From contig NZ_MAEH01000021.1 of assembly GCF_009933135.1 (NCBI RefSeq), positions 124,001 to 188,000 on the forward strand: a stretch of 64,000 nt of DNA, in the 5' to 3' direction. The notes under the pieces are model-generated. The model was not told the DNA's origin, searched no databases, and saw only the letters and a program-made list of their open reading frames with translations. The stretch comes from Candidatus Enterococcus leclercqii (GTDB lineage Bacteria; Bacillota; Bacilli; Lactobacillales; Enterococcaceae). Numbering within the stretch: position 1 is the first letter of the stretch; every line of letters starts with the position of its first letter. The position numbers and the translations under genes were made by a program. Below are positions 27,591-36,862 of this stretch, in pieces.

Positions 27591-28982
27591 CTAATTGACC
27601 TCTTGGTGGACTTCACAGGTTTCAGTGCGATGCTCCAATTCCGCTGTTGGCTTAAGTTTTTTAAAAGGCTTATTCAAAATCAAGTTTAGCAGAATGGCTA
27701 AAATTGTCGTTAAAATAACTTCGGAATGTCCAAAAATCGTAGTCACCCATTCTGGAAAACCGCTAAGAGCTCCTTCTGACATAACGATTCCTGCACCAAA
27801 AGCTAAAGAGAGTCCTACGACAGTCGTATTCTCTGTCGTGAGTTTTTCGTTTGCAATCGTCCGGATACCGGTCATGGCAATCGTTGCAAAAACTGAGATT
27901 GTCGCCCCACCGATGACACCATAAGGAATGGTTGTCAGTATACCCGCAATTTTAGGTAAAAAACCAGCCAATAGCAAAATAGCAGAGGCAAAAACAAGAA
28001 TAAATTTGTTGACGGCTTTGGTTGCAATAACCAGGCCGACATTTTGACCAAAGGTGGCACAAGGAACAGAGCCGAAAAAGCTCCCGACAAAATTAGTCAA
28101 ACCACTTCCCATAATAGCGCCGGAAAGCTCTTTATTTGTCGGTTCCCGATCCATCGCTGAAACTGTCGTGGCAGTAAACTGACCAACAGATTGCACGGCA
28201 TCCACCAGAAACATCACAACCAAAGTCAGTATCGGAACAATTTTAAATTCAAAACCAAAATGCATAGGTTTAATCATTTGAAAAAGCGGCGCAGTCGTTA
28301 CCGGTTCAAACGAAACAATGCCCATAAAATACGCCAAGATATAGCCTACCACCATCCCTACTAGAATCGAGGAAAGCTTCAGCAAGCCCTTGCCAAAATT
28401 GTTCAAATAAAAAACCACTGCAAAGGTCACTATAGCTACCAACCAGTTATGGGGCGTTCCATACCAGGGATTTCCGGCACCACCAGCCATATATTTTATC
28501 GCAACTGGAAATAAAGACAATCCAATACTTAAAATCACAGTTCCCGTGACAATCGGCGGAAATAAAATGCGGAGCTTATCAATAAATAATCCAATAATCA
28601 CAACTAAAATACTACCTACTAGCTGAGCACCAAAAATTGCTCCAATTCCAAAGTCTGCACCAATGGATAATAAAATCGGAACATAAGCAAAGCTTGCCCC
28701 CATCATTACCGGAAGTCGTGCACCGAAACGTCGAAACAAGGGAAACAGCTGTAACAGTGTCGCCAGTCCAGAAAAGACTAATGAGGTTTGAATGATCAAT
28801 CGGGTATCCGCCGCATCCAGTCCACAAACTTTTGCGATCATCAATCCTGGGGTCACAATACCGACAACTGCTGCGACGACATGCTGCAGCCCTAGAGGTA
28901 CTACTTCCTTGAAATCCGGGCGCCCATCAAATTCGAACAACTTGCTACTTCCGCCAATTTTTTCTTCTTTCGTGATTACCAT
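27591..28982 (-). CDS. NCS2 purine (urate/xanthine) permease 1
   Basis: A 463-residue integral membrane nucleobase:cation symporter of the NCS2/PbuX-UacT branch, with about 14 helices. Family marks include LGLQHVVAAVVG (residues 31-42), the FAYVP half-helix, and TFGQNVGLV, corresponding to the substrate-binding NxG segment of helix 10. It is one of two tandem NCS2 carriers in the cluster; urate, xanthine or hypoxanthine is the likely cargo. An AAGAGG ribosome site and a TGACAG-CA-CTGTCA palindrome (29003-29016) precede the start. A short hydrophilic C-terminal tail contains a histidine and cysteine (HRTETCEVHQE). Confidence 0.92.
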   Translation of the reverse strand: MVITKEEKIGGSSKLFEFDGRPDFKEVVPLGLQHVVAAVVGIVTPGLMIAKVCGLDAADTRLIIQTSLVFSGLATLLQLFPLFRRFGARLPVMMGASFAYVPILLSIGADFGIGAIFGAQLVGSILVVIIGLFIDKLRILFPPIVTGTVILSIGLSLFPVAIKYMAGGAGNPWYGTPHNWLVAIVTFAVVFYLNNFGKGLLKLSSILVGMVVGYILAYFMGIVSFEPVTTAPLFQMIKPMHFGFEFKIVPILTLVVMFLVDAVQSVGQFTATTVSAMDREPTNKELSGAIMGSGLTNFVGSFFGSVPCATFGQNVGLVIATKAVNKFILVFASAILLLAGFLPKIAGILTTIPYGVIGGATISVFATIAMTGIRTIANEKLTTENTTVVGLSLAFGAGIVMSEGALSGFPEWVTTIFGHSEVILTTILAILLNLILNKPFKKLKPTAELEHRTETCEVHQEVN

Positions 28983-29002
28983 TTCATTTGCCTCTTTTCA
29001 TT

Positions 29003-29016
29003 TGACAGCACTGTCA
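29003..29016. promoter_or_regulatory. Short palindrome in front of permease 1
   Basis: TGACAG-CA-CTGTCA has 6-bp arms around a 2-bp spacer, just upstream of the ribosome site of the first permease and flanked by repeated CATTTG units. It could be an operator for the adjacent ModE-type regulator or an RNA element; no protein is assigned. Confidence 0.35.
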
Positions 29017-29263
29017 TTTGCCATCTATTTGCCCCACGATCTTGTGCTGGGCAGTTCGTAGACACGAACTTATGGAAGGCCGTTGCCTACCTTGCATAAA
29101 TTCATCTCCCATTTTTAAGCTTGAAGTTACCATTCCGTTAGCAAGAAAGCGGGACAATAGTTGTTTTTACTCCCTCTGCCCCGTCTTTCCAACTATCCGG
29201 ATAATCGTCATTTGCAGTTAGTTGCGGTTTAAACTAGCAAACCTGATAGGATTGAGTTATAAA

Positions 29264-30709
29264 TCAGTTTTCGGTATTCCGATCCGCTGGTGTTTCCTTC
29301 AACAGCAGATTCAAAAGGATCGCTACAAGTGTTGCTAAAACTACCGGTGAGGTTCCGATAGCGGTATACAGTTCTTGGGGAATAAAGTGCATCCCTGCAT
29401 TCCAAGCCTCTGTACACACCGCCGTAAAGCCCATTCCGATGGCAACCGACATGCCTACAATCGTCAAATTACGGAAGGTCATGGGTTGTTTAGCAATCAA
29501 TTTTAAGCCGTTCATCGTAATCATCGAAAAGACTGATAAAGTGGCTCCACCGATTACCGGGTAAGGAATCGTTGTCAAAATTGCTGATAATTTTGGAAAA
29601 AGCCCGGCAATAATGATTACGACTGCAGCTGTGGTGAAGACGCGTCGGGCAATAACCTTATTAGTAGCAACGATTCCCACATTTTGTGAAAAAGTAGCTG
29701 TCGGCGGTGCACCAAGAACAGCCCCCATGATATTCATGAAGCCATACCCGATAATTCCTCCTTGAAGCTCTTCAGTTGTCGGTTCGCGATCCATCCCGCC
29801 AACTGTTGTTGAAGTCAAATCACCAATCGCTTGAATAGAGTTGACAATAAACAAGATAATAAACGAAATAATGACAGCCGGTTCAAAGCGTAAGCCGAAG
29901 TGCAGCGGTGACGCTACCTTCAACCAATCCGCTGAAGCAACTTTGGCAAAATCTACCATCCCAAAAGGAATTGAAATTACATAACCGACAACCATAGCAA
30001 ACAAAACACTGGAGAGTTTGGTGATCCCCTTGGTGAAATTGTTTAATATGAAAGCGGTCGCCAAAGTGATAATTCCCACAAGCCAAAACTGCCACGCACC
30101 CCAAGGTATCATCTGACCATTTGCCATTGCGACTTCAGCAGTTACACTGCCGGCGCCCCCCATATACCGTAAGGCAATGGGATACAACGACAAGCCGATG
30201 ACAAACACAACTGTTCCAGTCACGATAGACGGAAAGAAGCGTTTGATGACTTTGATTGTCAGACCCAGCAAAATGGCTGCCACGCCCCCTACCAACTGGG
30301 CACCTAAAATAACTGCAACAGCTTGTTTGGGGTCATTTAATGTCCCTGAGTATAAAGCTGCCACTGCCGACATCGTGGGTACATAGGCAAAACTTGCTCC
30401 CATGATGACCGGCAAGCGTGCACCTAGTTTTCCAAATGGTGCAAAAAGCATCAGCAAGGTGGAAACACCGGAGACAATCAATGACATTTGGATCAAGATA
30501 ACCCGATCTGGCTCAGTTAGTCCGGCAGCACCGGAAATTACCAGTGCCGGCGTGATACAACCAGCAATCATGGCTACCACATGTTGGAGCGCTAGAGGTA
30601 AGGTTTGGCCAAATGACGGCTTGCCCTCCCATTTAAAAATTTCTTGTTTATCTGTTTGAACTGCTTTGTTATCAAATAAGTCGCGTTTGTTTTCCTTTGT
30701 GTTATCCAT
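29264..30709 (-). CDS. NCS2 purine (urate/xanthine) permease 2
   Basis: A 481-residue NCS2 family carrier clearly paralogous to the gene downstream. It has the same PLALQHVVAMIAG opening, the FAYVPTM half-helix, TSTTVGGMDREPTTEE, and TFSQNVGIV at the substrate-binding segment (Ser replaces Gly of permease 1). The differing residue around the NVG motif suggests different purine preference. The ATG at 30709 has TTGGAG 6 bases upstream; an earlier in-frame start at 30772 lacks a ribosome site. A cre-like AAAACGCT lies in its leader (30763-30770). It is separated by 281 gene-free bases from permease 1, so separate promoters are likely. Confidence 0.92.
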   Translation of the reverse strand: MDNTKENKRDLFDNKAVQTDKQEIFKWEGKPSFGQTLPLALQHVVAMIAGCITPALVISGAAGLTEPDRVILIQMSLIVSGVSTLLMLFAPFGKLGARLPVIMGASFAYVPTMSAVAALYSGTLNDPKQAVAVILGAQLVGGVAAILLGLTIKVIKRFFPSIVTGTVVFVIGLSLYPIALRYMGGAGSVTAEVAMANGQMIPWGAWQFWLVGIITLATAFILNNFTKGITKLSSVLFAMVVGYVISIPFGMVDFAKVASADWLKVASPLHFGLRFEPAVIISFIILFIVNSIQAIGDLTSTTVGGMDREPTTEELQGGIIGYGFMNIMGAVLGAPPTATFSQNVGIVATNKVIARRVFTTAAVVIIIAGLFPKLSAILTTIPYPVIGGATLSVFSMITMNGLKLIAKQPMTFRNLTIVGMSVAIGMGFTAVCTEAWNAGMHFIPQELYTAIGTSPVVLATLVAILLNLLLKETPADRNTEN

Positions 30710-30762
30710 AATTTTCTCCAATCTGATATGTATTCCTGAGAAAGCGTGGCACCGGCGCTCAA

Positions 30763-30770
30763 GCGTTTTC
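30763..30770 (-). promoter_or_regulatory. cre-like AAAACGCT in the permease 2 leader
   Basis: On the minus strand GAAAACGCTTGAG falls between ridA and permease 2. It carries the same AAAACGCT core as the promoters at 24582, 32469, 41556 and 42838. An 8-bp repeat pair ATGTATTC/GAATACAT surrounds it at about 30730-30785, which could form a hairpin in the leader. Confidence 0.35.
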
Positions 30771-30851
30771 AAAAAAAGAATACATCATGTTGTTTTTCCG
30801 GCACCACATGATTCCTCAAAGGTCAAACTCGATCAGGTTTGCAACGTCAGC

Positions 30852-31226
30852 TTATTTTACTGCAACAACTTCAATTTCGAATTCACCACCCAAAGGCAGC
30901 GATTTAACGGCTACGCAAGAGCGTGCCGGTTTCCACTCACTAAAGTATTCTCCGTAAATTTTATTTACCTCAGCAAAATCACCCATATTGGTTAAAAATA
31001 CCGTCGTTTTGACAACATCGGTCAAGTCGTAGCCTGCTTCAGCGAGGATTGTTGCTAAGTTTTTGAACCCTTGCTGCGCTTGAGAAATAACTCCCTCAGC
31101 CAGCTTGCCAGTTTGGGGATCGATCCCTAACTGCCCTGAAACATAAATTGTATCACCGGCAATTACCGCATGGGAATACGGACCAACAGCAGCCGGACCT
31201 TTTTCAGCGTTAAACATTTTTTTCAA
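30852..31226 (-). CDS. ridA: RidA/YjgF family enamine/imine deaminase
   Basis: 124 residues with the family signature GPYSHAVIAGDTIYVSGQLG (about residues 15-34) and the catalytic-site arginine in KPARSCVAVKSLPLGGEFEIEV (about 99-120). RidA hydrolyses 2-aminoacrylate and related imines released by PLP enzymes. The cluster encodes DpaL (YgeX), a PLP enzyme that makes 2-aminoacrylate, so a protective or rate-enhancing role in this pathway is a direct inference. The start is TTG at 31226, 8 bases after AGAGGAAG; the ATG at 31217 is too far from it and would lose the usual MKK start. Confidence 0.9.
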   Translation of the reverse strand: MKKMFNAEKGPAAVGPYSHAVIAGDTIYVSGQLGIDPQTGKLAEGVISQAQQGFKNLATILAEAGYDLTDVVKTTVFLTNMGDFAEVNKIYGEYFSEWKPARSCVAVKSLPLGGEFEIEVVAVK

Positions 31227-31455
31227 ATTGATAACTTCCTCTCATGAACATTACTGAATTTCCTTGAAACATTTTTATAGCTAACTTCTTTTTATAAACG
31301 ACAATTAGGCTATAGCAATACTTCCTTATAAAGAGTTAGTGGAAAGCCACTAGTGAATATTTTCACGTTATTTTCGCCACGTTTTTCTTGTCTTGTTTAT
31401 GAAAAGACGGAAGTGCCACCGCCTTTACCGGTGACGCTTCCAATAACATTTATTC

Positions 31456-32388
31456 TCAGCCGGCAATCACTGTACCCGTTTTTCCAGCTAAGCCGTCTTT
31501 GGCTTTTTCCAATGAAGTGATTAGCGTTTTTTTGCCTGGTTTTGCAGCAAAGTTTAGCCCTGCTTCTACTTTTGGCAACATTGATCCTGGTGCAAAGTGA
31601 TTTTCACCAATATATTGTTTCATCTGATCGACAGTGACTTCACCAAGTTCCTTTTGATCTGGTTTGCCAAAGTTCAATGCGACTTTTTCCACTGCTGTCA
31701 AAATTACTAGCTGATCCGCATCAATAGTTTCTGCTAACAATGCTGAACAGTAATCTTTATCGATAACCGCTGGAACACCTTTTAAGTGGTCATTTTCTTG
31801 TTTGATGACTGGAATCCCCCCGCCACCACAACAGATTACCAGTTGGTCTGCTTTCAACAGAGTATCAATGGTTTCCAACTCAACGATTTCTTTTGGTTTA
31901 GGAGAAGCCACTACGCGACGATAGCCACGCCCAGCATCTTCCATAACCGGAATACCCTCAGCAGCTAATTCGTCAGCTTCCGCTTTATCCATAAAACGGC
32001 CAATAGGTTTAGTCGGTTTGTTAAAGGCTGGATCGTCTTTATCCACCACCACTTGCGTTGCTACCGTAATTACCGGTTTGTGGATGCCCCGATGCAGCAT
32101 CTCTTCTCGCAAAGCATTTTGCAAATCATAGCCGATATAGGTTTGGCTCATCGCCACTGATACAGACAATGGAACTGGTGGATATTTTGAAGGATCCTTT
32201 TCAGTCAACTCATCCATAGCCAGTTGGATCATACCAGCCTGCGGGCCATTGCCGTGAACCAAGATGACATCATGGCCTTCTTGGACCAAATCAACGATAG
32301 ATTTTGCTGTTTCTTTAACAGCTTCCATCTGTTCAATCAAATTATTTCCCAATGCGTTGCCCCCGAGTGCAACAACGACTTTAGCCAT
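31456..32388 (-). CDS. arcC: Carbamate kinase
   Basis: A 310-residue amino-acid-kinase-fold enzyme that transfers the phosphate of carbamoyl phosphate to ADP. It has the N-terminal VVALGGNALG, HGNGPQ (about residues 45-50), the ICCGGGGIPV segment (about 208-217) and KVEAGLNFA near the C terminus. Within this cluster it would harvest ATP from carbamoyl phosphate released by the YgeW/YgeY steps, matching YqeA of the enterobacterial gene set, rather than serving arginine deiminase; no arcA or arcB is present here. AAAACGCT (32469-32476) lies in the leader upstream. Length normal. Confidence 0.93.
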   Translation of the reverse strand: MAKVVVALGGNALGNNLIEQMEAVKETAKSIVDLVQEGHDVILVHGNGPQAGMIQLAMDELTEKDPSKYPPVPLSVSVAMSQTYIGYDLQNALREEMLHRGIHKPVITVATQVVVDKDDPAFNKPTKPIGRFMDKAEADELAAEGIPVMEDAGRGYRRVVASPKPKEIVELETIDTLLKADQLVICCGGGGIPVIKQENDHLKGVPAVIDKDYCSALLAETIDADQLVILTAVEKVALNFGKPDQKELGEVTVDQMKQYIGENHFAPGSMLPKVEAGLNFAAKPGKKTLITSLEKAKDGLAGKTGTVIAG

Positions 32389-32468
32389 AGTGTTTGCCCC
32401 TTTTCAACGTTTTACCAGAAGCCTGAAAAATGGTGAAGTTAAAACCACGTTCATAGCTCTCTTAAAAT

Positions 32469-32476
32469 AAAACGCT
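32469..32476. promoter_or_regulatory. cre-like AAAACGCT in the arcC leader
   Basis: The reading AAAACGCTTTCT on the plus strand gives AGAAAGCGTTTT on the transcribed side, close to a CcpA cre site (13 of 15). It lies 80-88 bases before the arcC start. Confidence 0.35.
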
Positions 32477-32559
32477 TTCTATTTTTTGAATATCAATAGC
32501 ATCGCAACTCTCTAACTCCTATGAGATAAAAAATTGATTTTACTTTCAAAAAACAGCTA

Positions 32560-32595
32560 GGCAATGGTCAGCCGCATGCCTCAGCCGCCATTGCC
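32560..32595 (-). other. Intercistronic hairpin between ygeW and arcC
   Basis: GGCAATGG and CCATTGCC form an 8-bp stem enclosing two CGGCTGA units. On the minus strand a T run appears six bases after the stem, so it may be a weak terminator of ygeW. Confidence 0.5.
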
Positions 32596-32613
32596 CAGAT
32601 GCTTACGCTTTAC

Positions 32614-33813
32614 TTATTTCTCAGACACTGTACGTTCTTGTCCACGCGCTTCTAATTGTTCCAACATTTTTGCTGGATCTTTAAATTTGCTCAAGAAGAT
32701 CATTGCAGCGATTACGTAAGGTTTATTTGATGCTTGACGGTACAATTCGTCACGGTAGCGATCAAATACAGAGGCGTCAACTTCCCCTTCTTCTGCTGAA
32801 ACGCCTGTGATGTCTGCTGGAAGCGGATGCATATACAATGCTTTGCCATCTTTCGTAAGTTTCATCATTTCTTCTGTACATGCCCAGTCTTTAAATTTTG
32901 CATTATCGGCCAACAACTCTTGTTCCAATTTGTCGATGCCATCAAAATCTCCTTGACCATACAATTCAGTACGTTTTTCCATCGCTTCAAATGGTGCCCA
33001 GCTCTTACAGATAACAACATCTGCGTCGGTAAATGCTTCTTTCATGTCATTTGTCCGAGCATAAGAACCACCAGATTCTTCAGCGTATTTTTTAGCAATT
33101 TCTTCGACTTCTGGCATTACTTCATAGCCTTCTGGATGGGCCAAGACGACATCTGCCCCAAAGCGGGTCATCAAGCCAATGGTTCCTTGAGCTACTGACA
33201 ATGGTTTACCATAAGACGGTGAATATGCCCATGACATGACGATTTTTTTACCCTTCAAGTTTTCGATGCCGCCTACTTCATGGATAATGTGGTTTAAATC
33301 AGCTAAAGCTTGAGTCGGATGGTCTTCATCATCTTGCAAGTCAACTAGAATTGGGCGCTGTTCCAAAATACCATCGCGATGGCTTTCTTTAACAGATTCA
33401 ATGACTTCTTCCATATAGGCAGCACCTTTACCGATGTACATGTCGTCTCGGATACCGATAACATCTGCCATGAATGAGATCATAGTCGCTGTTTCACGAA
33501 CAGTTTCACCATGAGAAATTTGTGATTTTTTTTCGTCCAAGTCTTGGATCGCCAAACCTAGCATGTTACACGCAGAGGCAAATGAAAAGCGCGTACGAGT
33601 TGAATTGTCTCGGAAAATAGATACTCCTAGTCCAGAATCAAAAATCTTAGTTGAAATATTGCGTTCACGCAAACTGCGCAAAGCATCAGCAGTTGCTAAG
33701 GTTGCTCGAATTTCATCGTCTGACTTTTTCCACGTTTGCATAAAGTCGTTTTGATACATTTTAGAAGTATCTTTTTTGTCAATTGCATTTACCAGTTCTT
33801 TAAAATCTGCCAT
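32614..33813 (-). CDS. ygeW: YgeW-type knotted carbamoyltransferase
   Basis: A 399-residue member of the aspartate/ornithine carbamoyltransferase superfamily. The carbamoyl-phosphate loop is SIFRDNSTRTRFSF (STRTR at residues 71-75), followed by DHPTQALADL and the C-terminal MHPLPADITG. The HPLPAD variant and long length match YgeW rather than ArcB or PyrB. In the purine gene set it is thought to act on carbamoylated diaminopropionate, giving carbamoyl phosphate; the exact substrate is unproven. The ATG at 33813 has AAGGAG 9 bases upstream; the ATG at 33831 overlaps that ribosome site and is rejected. Confidence 0.93.
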   Translation of the reverse strand: MADFKELVNAIDKKDTSKMYQNDFMQTWKKSDDEIRATLATADALRSLRERNISTKIFDSGLGVSIFRDNSTRTRFSFASACNMLGLAIQDLDEKKSQISHGETVRETATMISFMADVIGIRDDMYIGKGAAYMEEVIESVKESHRDGILEQRPILVDLQDDEDHPTQALADLNHIIHEVGGIENLKGKKIVMSWAYSPSYGKPLSVAQGTIGLMTRFGADVVLAHPEGYEVMPEVEEIAKKYAEESGGSYARTNDMKEAFTDADVVICKSWAPFEAMEKRTELYGQGDFDGIDKLEQELLADNAKFKDWACTEEMMKLTKDGKALYMHPLPADITGVSAEEGEVDASVFDRYRDELYRQASNKPYVIAAMIFLSKFKDPAKMLEQLEARGQERTVSEK

Positions 33814-33921
33814 GTTTAGTAGCTCCTTCATCAGTAAGTATTATAAGTAATTGGGACTGGTTTCGTTGAAGACAAAAGATGTTGCAATCTTATAATTAAT
33901 TTTTAGGAGGAAATCAATAGT

Positions 33922-33955
33922 GTCCTCTGAAAAGCCTGTCGTCTTTTCAGAGGAC
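33922..33955 (-). other. Perfect 13-bp hairpin between ygeY and ygeW
   Basis: GTCCTCTGAAAAG pairs perfectly with CTTTTCAGAGGAC around an 8-base loop. No T run follows, so it is more likely an mRNA-stabilising or processing structure than a terminator. Confidence 0.55.
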
Positions 33956-34017
33956 GAACAAAGCCGCATCGATTAGTCAAAAAACGATTCCCGTCAAAAA
34001 CGATTCATACGAGAGTA

Positions 34018-35340
34018 TTACTTAGTATTATTGGTGTAGACAGTTGGCAGTGCAGCATAGACAGCAGCACAGCGAACCAAGTCTTCTTTCCAAGAAATTT
34101 CATTAGGTGCATGGGCTTGATCTTCAGCACCTGGGCCAAATCCGATACAAGGAATACCATTGCGACCCATAATTGAGACACCGTTTGTAGAGAATGTCCA
34201 TTTATCCAACAATGGACGTGCTTCACGCATCTTAAGTTGAGTAGCTGGACCTTGACGTTTTTCACCATACAGGTTGTGGTGAACTTCCATCAATGCTTTG
34301 GTTACTTCGTGGTCTTCCGGAATTACCCAAGTTGGGAAGTAGCATTCGATAGGATATACCATACCAGTGTAGCTTGGACGATCGTAGTCATACATGGATA
34401 CGACAACATCTTCCCCATATTTCTTAACAGCTGGCAATTGGCGAATTTCTTCCAAACAGCTTTCCCAAGTTTCGCCGGCAGTCATCCGACGGTCCAATGA
34501 AACAGAACAACCATCAGCAACCGCACAACGAGATGGAGAAGAGAAGTAAATTTGAGAAGTAGTCACTGTCCCACGTCCCAAGAAACGGGCTTCTTCCCAA
34601 TGTTCAGGGTTCCATTTTTCATGGAGCATCTTTTCCAATCCGATAATTGAAGTAGATTCTGTATAGCCATTGTTGTTTAACGCCCGCACGTCATTTAAGA
34701 TATCTGCCATTTTGTAGATGGCGTTGTCTCCACGTTCGGGTGCAGAACCGTGAGAAGAAACACCTTTAACATCGATGCGGATTTCCATACGTCCCCGTTG
34801 TCCACGGTAAATCCCGCCGTCAGTTGGTTCAGTTGAAACAACAAACTCAGGACGAATACCGTCTTCTTTGATGATATATTGCCAGCACAAGCCGTCACAG
34901 TCTTCTTCTTGGACAGTTGCAGTGACTAAAACTGTGTATTCATCATTCAACAGGCCCAAATCTTTCATGATTTTCGCACCGTAAACGGCTGAAACAATCC
35001 CGCCTTCTTGGTCAGAAGTCCCGCGTCCACCGATTTCAGTTTCGTTTTCGTAGCCTTCATATGGATCAAAATTCCAGTTTTTAATTTCACCAATGGCAAC
35101 TGTATCCATATGTCCGTCAAATGCTACCAAACGTTTACCAGTTCCCATATAACCCAACAAGTTCCCTTGTTTGTCAAACTCCACTTTGTCAAAGCCGAGT
35201 TTTTCCATTTCTTCTTTGGCGCGGTTCAGTTTGTCACCTTCACCGGAAGATTCTCCAGGGATACGTACCAAATCCCGCAAGAATTTGACCATGTCTTTTT
35301 CATAACCAGCTGCTGCTTTTTTTATTGCTTCGAATTCCAT
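34018..35340 (-). CDS. ygeY: YgeY-type M20-family metallohydrolase
   Basis: A 440-residue zinc peptidase-fold hydrolase. The first metal-binding motif AFDGHMDTV gives His77 and Asp79. It is followed by [11 protein letters not shown] with the bridging aspartate, the VQEED catalytic glutamate pair (about residues 133-137) and STEPTD. YgeY is part of the anaerobic purine gene set, where hydrolysis of a ureido intermediate such as 2,3-diureidopropionate is the current view; this is family knowledge, not seen here. The ATG at 35340 lies only 4 bases after the dpaL stop, with GGGGGGA as ribosome site, so it is co-translated with dpaL. Confidence 0.92.
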   Translation of the reverse strand: MEFEAIKKAAAGYEKDMVKFLRDLVRIPGESSGEGDKLNRAKEEMEKLGFDKVEFDKQGNLLGYMGTGKRLVAFDGHMDTVAIGEIKNWNFDPYEGYENETEIGGRGTSDQEGGIVSAVYGAKIMKDLGLLNDEYTVLVTATVQEEDCDGLCWQYIIKEDGIRPEFVVSTEPTDGGIYRGQRGRMEIRIDVKGVSSHGSAPERGDNAIYKMADILNDVRALNNNGYTESTSIIGLEKMLHEKWNPEHWEEARFLGRGTVTTSQIYFSSPSRCAVADGCSVSLDRRMTAGETWESCLEEIRQLPAVKKYGEDVVVSMYDYDRPSYTGMVYPIECYFPTWVIPEDHEVTKALMEVHHNLYGEKRQGPATQLKMREARPLLDKWTFSTNGVSIMGRNGIPCIGFGPGAEDQAHAPNEISWKEDLVRCAAVYAALPTVYTNNTK

Positions 35341-35344
35341 TTTA

Positions 35345-36538
35345 TTAGTCCCCCCACACAATGTGTTTATAATTTTCAGGATCGGTGTCTCCTTCAGTTG
35401 AGAACATCAAAACCTCTGAATCCTTGTTTAAACCTAAGAAATCTTTCAAATCGGCGTATTCTGGATCTTGCATCAATGTTGCAACTAGTCCCATTCCCAC
35501 AGCACCGGACTCACCAGAGATGACTTGATCATCTCCTTTAAGAGGCGCCGCCAACATACGCATTCCTTTTGCGGCTACCCAGTCAGGACAAGAGACGAAA
35601 GCATCAACGTGATTTTCCAAAATATCAAATGAAATCGTATTTGGTTCGCCACAAGCTAAACCAGCCATGATTGTTTGCAGATCGCCTTCAACAAAACGAA
35701 TCTTGCCATCTTTGCCAAGAGCGGATTTATACAGACAATCTGCCGCTTGTGCTTCCATTACGATCATTTTTGGTGGATTTTCTTTGTAAAGATTGCTGAA
35801 ATACCCGATAACAGCTCCGGCTAAAGAACCCACACCCGCTTGAACGAAAATATGAGTTGGTCGTTTGCCTTGAGCGGCCAATTGTTCCCCTGCTTCAGAA
35901 GCCATTGTTCCGTAACCTTGCATAATCCAAGTCGGAATCTTCTCATAGCCTTCCCAAGCCGTATCTTGTACCATGACGCCATGATCTGTTTCTTCCGCCA
36001 TTTTATTGGCCATTCGCACACATTCATCATAATTGACGTCTTCAATAGTAACTTGGGCGCCTTCTTTGGCGATGTTGTCAAAACGACTCTTTGCAGACCC
36101 TTTTGGCATCAACACAACTGATTTTTGTCCGAGTTTATTCGCTGCCCAAGCGACGCCTCGGCCGTGGTTGCCGTCGGTTGCTGTAAAGAATGTCGCTTGT
36201 CCGAACTCTTCTTTCAATTGCGGTGAGGTCAAGGTATCATAGTCCAATTCGGCTACATCTTTGCCGGTTTCTTCGGCGATGTAATTGGCGATAGCGTAGG
36301 AGCCTCCCAACACTTTAAAAGCATTTAGACCGAAACGATAGGATTCATCTTTAACAAAAAAATCCTTCAGTCCCAGTAAGCCAGCCATTTGCTTCAAGTC
36401 AGCCAATGGTGTTTCATTGTATTGCGGAAAACTTTGATGAAAACTACGAGCTTTTTTCATGTTACCTTCATCCATCAACGGCAAATACTTGTCATCGGTT
36501 TTAGGCATCTCGTTTTTCACCCATTTGATCTTATCCAA
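35345..36538 (-). CDS. dpaL: 2,3-diaminopropionate ammonia-lyase (YgeX)
   Basis: A fold-type II PLP enzyme of 397 residues, converting 2,3-diaminopropionate to pyruvate and two ammonia through 2-aminoacrylate. The PLP lysine lies in [12 protein letters not shown] (Lys75), the phosphate loop is [14 protein letters not shown] (about residues 234-247), and [13 protein letters not shown] is the other family signature. It matches YgeX in length and motifs. The start is TTG (36538) 8 bases after AGGAGG; the only nearby ATG is out of frame. It forms a tight pair with ygeY. Its pyruvate could feed nifJ, and its enamine product explains the ridA gene in the cluster. Confidence 0.94.
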   Translation of the reverse strand: MDKIKWVKNEMPKTDDKYLPLMDEGNMKKARSFHQSFPQYNETPLADLKQMAGLLGLKDFFVKDESYRFGLNAFKVLGGSYAIANYIAEETGKDVAELDYDTLTSPQLKEEFGQATFFTATDGNHGRGVAWAANKLGQKSVVLMPKGSAKSRFDNIAKEGAQVTIEDVNYDECVRMANKMAEETDHGVMVQDTAWEGYEKIPTWIMQGYGTMASEAGEQLAAQGKRPTHIFVQAGVGSLAGAVIGYFSNLYKENPPKMIVMEAQAADCLYKSALGKDGKIRFVEGDLQTIMAGLACGEPNTISFDILENHVDAFVSCPDWVAAKGMRMLAAPLKGDDQVISGESGAVGMGLVATLMQDPEYADLKDFLGLNKDSEVLMFSTEGDTDPENYKHIVWGD

Positions 36539-36862
36539 CCTGCATTCCTCCTATTGTCTGGCGCCTTGTTGGGATGTGCGCGCCTTAAATTTTAGTAGTT
36601 GATCGCAAGCGAGGCGATTAGCGGTGTCGTCGACCGGATATGCCCCGATCTTCGGCAAAAGCAGCTGAGTGATCAGCTGACAATATAAAACAATTACGAA
36701 AATCAGAGACAGCAGTTACATGATGAAAAGGGAGAGTTTGATGGGAACTACAAAAACATCAGTGGTACCCGCTATTCTCTGTTTTTCCTAATGTGTTACC
36801 AATTTTTCGGTGAGGCTTTGATCCAAGAAGAGCTCTCGAATCCCCCTACAAATTTGAATCTA
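36539..36862. other. Intergenic region between ygfK and dpaL
   Basis: 324 bases with no supportable gene. A short hairpin CAGCTGA-GTGA-TCAGCTG lies at 36662-36679. On the minus strand it is followed by only four Ts, a weak terminator at best. The rest probably contains the dpaL-ygeY promoter, but no convincing boxes stand out. Confidence 0.5.

Noticed and set aside
28983-29263. Purine riboswitch in front of permease 1
   Set aside because: The conserved three-way junction (J2/3 and J3/1 blocks) could not be found on the minus strand; only a small GTTCGT/ACGAAC hairpin is visible.
30780-30850. TPP-riboswitch-like CCTGATC sequence on the minus strand after ridA
   Set aside because: Only a fragment of the thi-box appears; the 5-prime half with CTGAGA would have to lie inside ridA and is not there.
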